In this document: positions 59,061 through 64,000 of the stretch, one piece after another
Layout of the letters: the number at the start of each line of letters is the position of its first letter
Numbering within the stretch: the first letter of the stretch is position 1
Origin: Actinomadura sp. NBRC 104412
GTDB taxonomy: Bacteria > Actinomycetota > Actinomycetes > Streptosporangiales > Streptosporangiaceae
Reading direction: 5' to 3'
Assembly: GCF_030269515.1 (NCBI RefSeq)
Contig: NZ_BSTM01000005.1
Span: forward strand, 226,357-290,356
Length of the DNA: 64,000 bases
Notes under the pieces: generated by a model
Database searches by the model: none
Told to the model about the DNA's origin: nothing
What the model saw: only the letters and a program-made list of their open reading frames with translations
Made by a program: the position numbers and the translations under genes

Positions 59061-59210
59061 GGGGGAAGGGACCGACCGCGTGAGCCCTGCCACGTAACCC
59101 GGGGGGAACACGCCGATGACTCGGATCGTGCCATGTGAGCGGCGTCCGAAACCAGTTGTCGGCGAGGTCCCCGGCATCGGGCGCCCGCCGCGACGGCCTG
59201 AGAGCGTCCC

Positions 59211-60116
59211 TTACGGGACGAAGACGGCCAGCGGTTTGGCGGCCTTTCCCTGCTCCTCCACCAAGGCCAGCAGGGTGCCGTCGGGGGCGAACACGCCGAC
59301 CGGGCCCGGTCCCTGGCCGATGGCGGGCAGGCGGCCGCCGTGCATGACCTTGCGTGCGTCCTCGGCGTCCACCTCGCGGCGCGGGAACACCGCCGCCACG
59401 GCCTCCCCGATCGGGAGGATGTCCAGCTTCTCTTCGAGCTGCTCGATCGTGCGGGCCATGCTCAGGTCGTACGGGCCCACACGGGTGCGGCGCAGGTAGG
59501 TCAGATGCCCTCCGGTGCCGAGCCGCGCGCCGAGATCGCGGGCCAGCGCCCGGATGTAGGTGCCGGACGAGCAGGCGATGGAGGCGTCCACGTCCAGCAG
59601 GTCGCCCTCACGGCGCATCCCGGTGATCGTGAAGGAGTGCACCGTGACCGGCCGCTCCTCCAGGGCGACCCGCTCCCCCTTGCGGACCATCGTGTACGCC
59701 CGCCGCCCGGCCACCTTGATCGCGCTGACCTGCGGCGGGACCTGCCGGATCTCGCCGGTCAGCGCGGCCGCCCCGGCGCGCACCTCGGCCTCGGTGACGG
59801 ACGCGGCGGACGCGGTGGCGGTGACCTCGCCCTCGGCGTCGTCGGTGTTGGTGGACCGGCCGAGCCGGATGGTGGCGTCGTACCCCTTCTCCGTCAGCGC
59901 CAGATGGCCCAGCAGCCGGGTCGCCTTCTCCACCCCGACGACCAGCACCCCGGTCGCCATGGGGTCGAGCGTCCCGGCGTGCCCGACCCGCCGGGTCCCG
60001 GCCAGGCGGCGCAGCTTCCCCACCACGTCGTGGGACGTCCACTCCGCGGGCTTGTCCACGATGACCAGCCCCGACGGCGGCCCCTGTCCCCGCCCCGCCG
60101 CACGCCGACCGGTCAC
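59211..60116 (-). CDS. truB: tRNA pseudouridine(55) synthase
   Basis: 301 residues. GHAGTLDPMATGVL holds the catalytic Asp51; SSGTYIRALARDLGARLGTG and YLRRTRVGPYDL are typical TruB, with a C-terminal PUA-like part. It makes pseudouridine 55 in tRNA. The GTG start overlaps the nrnA stop (GTGA). Confidence 0.95.
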   Translation of the reverse strand: MTGRRAAGRGQGPPSGLVIVDKPAEWTSHDVVGKLRRLAGTRRVGHAGTLDPMATGVLVVGVEKATRLLGHLALTEKGYDATIRLGRSTNTDDAEGEVTATASAASVTEAEVRAGAAALTGEIRQVPPQVSAIKVAGRRAYTMVRKGERVALEERPVTVHSFTITGMRREGDLLDVDASIACSSGTYIRALARDLGARLGTGGHLTYLRRTRVGPYDLSMARTIEQLEEKLDILPIGEAVAAVFPRREVDAEDARKVMHGGRLPAIGQGPGPVGVFAPDGTLLALVEEQGKAAKPLAVFVP

Positions 60117-61402
60117 GGCGTGCCTCGCAGGGCGGCGCGGAAGCGGTCCAGGATGTCGGCGGGCTCGCCGGTCGCGGTGAAGGCCGCGGCGGTGCGGTGG
60201 CCGCCTCCCCCCAGGGCCACGCAGGCGCGCCCCACGTCGACGGTGCCCTTGGAACGGGTGGAGACGTACCAGTCACCCTGGTCGTTCTGCTTGCAGACGA
60301 CCGCGACCTCGGCCTCGTCGGTGCGGCGGAGCTGGTCGATGACGCCTTCGAGCTGGTCGTAGGGGACGCCGCGGCTGTCGCGCTCGGCGCGTTCGACGGT
60401 CGTCCAGACCAGGCCCAGGCCGCCCGCGGCGTCACGTTCCAAACGGGCCCGGCCGAGCGCGCCGGCCAGCACCATCAGGTAGCCGAACGGGGCGCGGTCC
60501 CACAGCTCGCGGCTGACCGCGTCGGGCCGGACGCCCACGGCCAGGAGCCGTCCCGCCATGTCATGGACCTGCGGCGTGGTGCACGGGTACTTGAACGAGC
60601 CGGTGTCGCTGGCCAGCCCCGCGTACAGGCACTGCGCGACGTCGCGGGTGAGCGGCACGCCCAGCCTGCGGATCAGCTCGTCCACCAGCACGGCGGTGGC
60701 GGCGGCGGCCGGGTCGACCAGCCGCACCGCGCCGAAGCCGGTGTTGGACGCGTGATGGTCGATGACGACCAGCGACCCTGCCCGTGCGGCGCGGCCGGCC
60801 AGCGAGCCGAGCCGTTCGGCGCCCGCCGCGTCCAGCGTGATCATCACCTCGGGGGCGGCGGGCATCCGCGCGGGCTCGATCAGAAGTTCCTGGCCGGGCA
60901 GGAAGCGCAGGCTGGCCGGGACGGTGAACGGCTCGCCGAACGAGGCCACGCAGCGCTTGCCGAGGGAGCGCAGGGCCTGGGCGAGGGCGAGCATGGACCC
61001 GAGCGCGTCGCCGTCCGGGGAGATGTGACAGACCAGGCAGATGTCGTCGGCGGCCCGGATGGTCTCCACGGCCCCGTCCCAGTCGAGGTCGGCCCAGCGG
61101 GCGCCGCCTCCGCCCCCCGAACGGTCACGGGGGTCGTCCAGGCCGCCCGGCCCGTCGGCCTGGCGCCGGTCGCCGCCGCCCGGCCATGCCTCGGCTGAGC
61201 CGGGCGGCACCGGGCCGGGTGAGCCCGGTGAGAAGACGGCGGGGACCAGGACGCCATGCGGGACGGGGCCTCGCGCCCGTGCCCGCGCGTGGTCGACGGC
61301 GGCCCCTCGCGCCGCCGCGGCCCGGGCCGGTCCCGTGGCCTCGTGATCGCTGGTCCAGACGGGCCCCGCCGCCCGCGTCCGGCCAGTCACCGGCTCGTTC
61401 AC
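60113..61402 (-). CDS. nrnA: DHH-family phosphoesterase NrnA with long N-terminal extension
   Basis: 429 residues. The DHH domain starts near residue 105 with CHISPDGDALGSMLALAQAL, then DHHASN, and the DHHA1 domain ends with GGGGHRTAAAF. NrnA degrades nanoRNA and pAp. It is usually about 320-340 residues; here roughly 100 Pro/Gly/Arg-rich residues precede the domain. The GTG start in the rbfA overlap (GTGA) supports the long form, but an internal start cannot be excluded. It belongs to the rbfA-nrnA-truB operon. Confidence 0.92.
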   Translation of the reverse strand: MNEPVTGRTRAAGPVWTSDHEATGPARAAAARGAAVDHARARARGPVPHGVLVPAVFSPGSPGPVPPGSAEAWPGGGDRRQADGPGGLDDPRDRSGGGGGARWADLDWDGAVETIRAADDICLVCHISPDGDALGSMLALAQALRSLGKRCVASFGEPFTVPASLRFLPGQELLIEPARMPAAPEVMITLDAAGAERLGSLAGRAARAGSLVVIDHHASNTGFGAVRLVDPAAAATAVLVDELIRRLGVPLTRDVAQCLYAGLASDTGSFKYPCTTPQVHDMAGRLLAVGVRPDAVSRELWDRAPFGYLMVLAGALGRARLERDAAGGLGLVWTTVERAERDSRGVPYDQLEGVIDQLRRTDEAEVAVVCKQNDQGDWYVSTRSKGTVDVGRACVALGGGGHRTAAAFTATGEPADILDRFRAALRGTP

Positions 61403-61887
61403 GATGACGAGTGTCCCAAGTCGCCATCCTCGTCGTCGTCTGTTTCGCCGACTTCGTCGCTATCCGTATCCCCGTCGACACGGTAAGGGTTGGCGTCGCC
61501 GGCGTGGGTGGCGCCCCGCGCCGCCCTGGCGACCTCCTCGTCCCTGGCGCGGGCCTTGGCGAGCAGGTCGTCGATGTGGGCCGCGTTCTCCATGAGGGAG
61601 TCCTGGACGAAGGTGATGCTCGGGGTGTGCCGGACGCCCGTCTTGCGGCCCACCTCGCTCCGGATGACGCCCTTGGCGCTCTCCAGGGCGGCCGCCGTCT
61701 CGGCCCGCTCGCCGTCCGACCCGTACACCGTGTAGTACACGGTGGCGTCACGCAGGTCGTTGGTGATGCGGGTGTCCGTCACGGTCACGAAGCCGAGCCG
61801 CGGATCCTTGATCCGCCGCTCCAGCATCTCCGCCACGATCTGCTGGATGCGGTCAGCGAGCTTCCGCGCGCGCGCTGCGTCCACCAT
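61399..61887 (-). CDS. rbfA: Ribosome-binding factor A
   Basis: 162 residues. RKLADRIQQIVAEMLERRIK, LGFVTVTDTRITNDLRDATV and LRxTPSITF-like VRHTPSITFVQDSLMENAAH are RbfA marks of the KH-type fold; the tail is acidic (DSDEVGETDDDEDGD). It matures 30S subunits in the cold. ATG 61887 has AAAGGGAG upstream. Confidence 0.94.
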   Translation of the reverse strand: MVDAARARKLADRIQQIVAEMLERRIKDPRLGFVTVTDTRITNDLRDATVYYTVYGSDGERAETAAALESAKGVIRSEVGRKTGVRHTPSITFVQDSLMENAAHIDDLLAKARARDEEVARAARGATHAGDANPYRVDGDTDSDEVGETDDDEDGDLGHSSS

Positions 61888-61922
61888 GATCGCACTCCCT
61901 TTCCATGGTCCTGGCGAGAAGG

Positions 61923-62219
61923 TCAGTCCTCGCCGTTGTAGAGCCGCCGCCGTGCCGACAGCAGCTCGATCTCGGGGCGACCGGCCACCAGCCGCTCGCA
62001 CTGGTCCAGTACCTCGGTGCAGTTGCCCGCGCTGCCCGACACCACGGCCACCCCGATCTCCGCGCGGCGGTACAGGTCGTTGTCGCCGGTCTCGGCGACG
62101 GCCACGCCCGGGAACCGCTTGCGGACCTCGGCGATGACGGGACGGACGACCGAGCGCTTCTCCTTGAGCGAGCGGACGTCCCCCAGCAGCAGGTCGAGTG
62201 TCAGCGCACCCACGTACAC
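61923..62219 (-). CDS. DUF503 family protein
   Basis: 98 residues: YVGALTLDLLLGDVRSLKEK, RSVVRPVIAEVRKRFPGVAV, AETGDNDLYRRAEIGVAVVS, matching DUF503 (YlxP-like), a small family found between infB and rbfA in many bacteria. GTG 62219 is chosen as family members begin at this YVG; GTG 62231 is an alternative. Confidence 0.9.
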   Translation of the reverse strand: MYVGALTLDLLLGDVRSLKEKRSVVRPVIAEVRKRFPGVAVAETGDNDLYRRAEIGVAVVSGSAGNCTEVLDQCERLVAGRPEIELLSARRRLYNGED

Positions 62220-62597
62220 CTGATGGATCACCTCTGATTCAGTTGGGCGCCTCACCGGGAGGCGGCACGGCGGACGAGCGGCCCGGAACGTTCGCGGCCG
62301 TCCCGGACGGGGAAGGGGCGCGCCCTGCCTGGCAGGGTATGCCGAACCGGCCTCTCCGGACGAACGGGATCTCCCCGGCCGCACACGGCCATCCGCGTCC
62401 CTGGACACCGCGGACCCGGCCTGCCGTACCGGCACGGGCCACGCCCGATCGGGATCGCCGGGTTCCGCGAGGCCGCGGTGGCACGGGCCGGGGACCCCGC
62501 GCCGAGAGCGCCGGAACGGGCACGTCCGCGGCGCGGCGCCGAGGCGTGGATCGGGGATCCCGCCCGGCGCCGCGCCGCGGCCCGTCACGACGCTCCC

Positions 62598-62615
62598 GGA
62601 CGGGTCGTCCCGTCC
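62598..62615. terminator. Small hairpin after infB
   Basis: GGACGGG-TCGT-CCCGTCC lies 21 bp past the infB stop on the minus strand. No T-run. The remaining DNA between infB and DUF503 (62220-62597) is GC-rich with small dyads, such as CCCTGCC-T-GGCAGGG near 62330, and no supported gene. Confidence 0.4.
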
Positions 62616-62635
62616 GTCCCGCGGCGGACGAGTGC

Positions 62636-64000
62636 TCAGTCGCGGGGCTTCTCCCGCATCTCGAAGCACTCGATCACGTCGCCGAGCTTGATGTCGTTGT
62701 AGCCGATGCCGATTCCGCACTCGAAGCCCTCGCGGACCTCGGTGGCGTCGTCCTTGAACCGGCGCAGGGACGTCACCGTGAGGTTGTCGGCCACCACCGT
62801 GCCGTCGCGGACGAGCCGCGCCTTGGCGTTGCGCTGGATGACGCCCGAGGTGACCATCGAGCCGGCCACGTTGCCGATCCGCGGCACCTTGAAGATCTCG
62901 CGGATCTCCGCGGTGCCGAGCTGGACCTCCTCGAACTCCGGCTTCAGCATGCCCTTGAGGGCCGCCTCGACCTCCTCGATCGCCTGGTAGATGACCGAGT
63001 AGAAGCGGATGTCCACGCCCTCGCGGTCGGCCAGCTCCTGCGCGTTGCGCTCGGGCCGCACGTTGAAGCCGATGATCACCGCGCCGTTGGAGGCCAGCGA
63101 CAGGTTGACGTCGTCCTGCGTGATCGCGCCGACGCCGCGGCGGATGACCCGCAGGCTGACGTCCTCGCCGACGTCGATCTTCGACAGCGAGTCCTCCAGG
63201 GCCTCCACCGAGCCGGACACGTCGCCCTTGAGGATGAGCAGCAGCTCCTGCCGCTCGCCCCTCTTCATGAAGTCCTCGAGGGTGACGCTCGGGCGGCTGC
63301 GGATCAGCTCGGCGTTGCGCTTGCGCGTGCTGCGCCGGTCGGCGATCTGGCGGGCCACCCGGTCGTCCTCGACGACCAGGAAGCTGTCGCCGGCGTCCGG
63401 CACCGCGGTCAGGCCGAGCACCTCCACCGGGCGGGACGGGGGCGCTTCGTCGACGTTGTTGCCGTTCTCGTCCAGCATCGCCCTGACCCGGCCGTGCGCC
63501 ACGCCGCAGACGATCGAGTCGCCGACCCGCAGCGTGCCGCGCTGCACCAGCACGGTCGCCACGGTGCCGCGGCCCCGGTCGAGCCGGCCCTCGATGGCCG
63601 AGCCCTGGGCCGGCATGTCCGGGTTGGCCTTGAGGTCCAGCTCGGCGTCGGCGGTCAGGATGATCGCCTCGAGCAGCCCGTCGATGTTGGTGCCCTGGCG
63701 GGCGGAGACGTCGACGAACAGGGTCTGGCCGCCGAACTCCTCCGCGACCAGGCCGTACTCGGTGAGCTGGGCCCGGACCCGCTGCGGGTCCGCGCCGGGC
63801 ACGTCGATCTTGTTGACCGCCACCACGATCGGCACCCCGGCCGCCGTGGCGTGGTCGATCGCCTCGGTGGTCTGCGGCTTGACGCCGTCGTCCGCGGCGA
63901 CCACCAGCACCACCAGGTCGGTGGTGTCGGCACCGCGGGCACGCATGGCGGTGAACGCCTCGTGACCCGGGGTGTCGATGAAGGTGATCCTGCGGTCCTC
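62636..64000 (-). CDS. infB: Translation initiation factor IF-2, C-terminal part (gene enters from the right)
   Basis: About 454 C-terminal residues; the 5' part is beyond the window. From the right edge it reads [20 protein letters not shown] (G3), then [17 protein letters not shown] (G4), followed by domains II-IV ending in [22 protein letters not shown]-2 places initiator tRNA on the ribosome. The order infB-DUF503-rbfA-nrnA-truB is the conserved translation operon. Confidence 0.96.
   Translation of the reverse strand, partial: EDRRITFIDTPGHEAFTAMRARGADTTDLVVLVVAADDGVKPQTTEAIDHATAAGVPIVVAVNKIDVPGADPQRVRAQLTEYGLVAEEFGGQTLFVDVSARQGTNIDGLLEAIILTADAELDLKANPDMPAQGSAIEGRLDRGRGTVATVLVQRGTLRVGDSIVCGVAHGRVRAMLDENGNNVDEAPPSRPVEVLGLTAVPDAGDSFLVVEDDRVARQIADRRSTRKRNAELIRSRPSVTLEDFMKRGERQELLLILKGDVSGSVEALEDSLSKIDVGEDVSLRVIRRGVGAITQDDVNLSLASNGAVIIGFNVRPERNAQELADREGVDIRFYSVIYQAIEEVEAALKGMLKPEFEEVQLGTAEIREIFKVPRIGNVAGSMVTSGVIQRNAKARLVRDGTVVADNLTVTSLRRFKDDATEVREGFECGIGIGYNDIKLGDVIECFEMREKPRD

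Overview
The window is 64 kb of a high-GC actinomycete chromosome. The sequence alone suggests the Streptosporangiales/Thermomonosporaceae side (Actinomadura-like), but this is a guess. The evidence is the very high GC, frequent GTG/TTG starts, GTGA/ATGA stop-start overlaps, and the conserved actinobacterial order recA - DUF3046 - clgR - cinA - pgsA - rimO - ftsK - rnj - dapA - dapB - pnp - rpsO - ribF - truB - rbfA - infB, nearly all on the minus strand. No tRNA, rRNA, CRISPR array, transposase or integrase was seen.

Layout. 1-404: 5' part of recA with an upstream LexA-type box. 609-3761: ATP-grasp island with an R2K-type ATP-grasp protein, then a lipoprotein, a glutathionylspermidine-synthase-like ligase and a DUF350 membrane protein. 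3869-8795: DUF3046 and helicase Lhr, followed by two decayed echoes of the lhr 3' end. 9231-12931: small membrane protein, Ser/Thr kinase, SecA2-like ATPase. 13401-19600: sugar uptake cluster (ROK regulator, ABC binding protein and two permeases, GH3 hexosaminidase) that looks built for amino sugar or cell-wall fragment recovery. 19671-24207: Rrf2 regulator, Nei glycosylase, a frameshifted PCMT-like methyltransferase, a second methyltransferase behind tandem LexA-like boxes, a lipoprotein and Dps. 24357-36075: clgR, cinA, LuxR-type protein, DUF1990, pgsA, rimO, RodZ-like protein, ftsK, rnj, dapA.

36415-48114 is a mixed accessory stretch between dapA and dapB: GH18-like protein, EamA exporter and MocR regulator with overlapping start codons, VOC and CGNR genes around an operator cluster, GNAT, MFS, menA, ung, an orphan ModA, an SCO6745-type protein and a transglutaminase-like protein. 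48111-64000 returns to the conserved core: dapB, AI-2E transporter, M16 peptidase, pnp, rpsO, ribF, trhA, truB, nrnA, rbfA, DUF503 and infB (cut by the window edge).

The least explained parts are: (1) the four-gene ATP-grasp island, whose lipoprotein ends in an RGGFG-type tail recalling E. coli YgiB; (2) a degenerate repeat array of about 1.2 kb at 55209-56420 between rpsO and pnp, built of 84 bp and roughly 150 bp units that do not keep a reading frame; (3) gene-end echoes downstream of lhr and pnp, where mutated copies of the 3' coding end lie in the intergenic DNA; and (4) several strong palindromic operators with no adjacent regulator that clearly fits.
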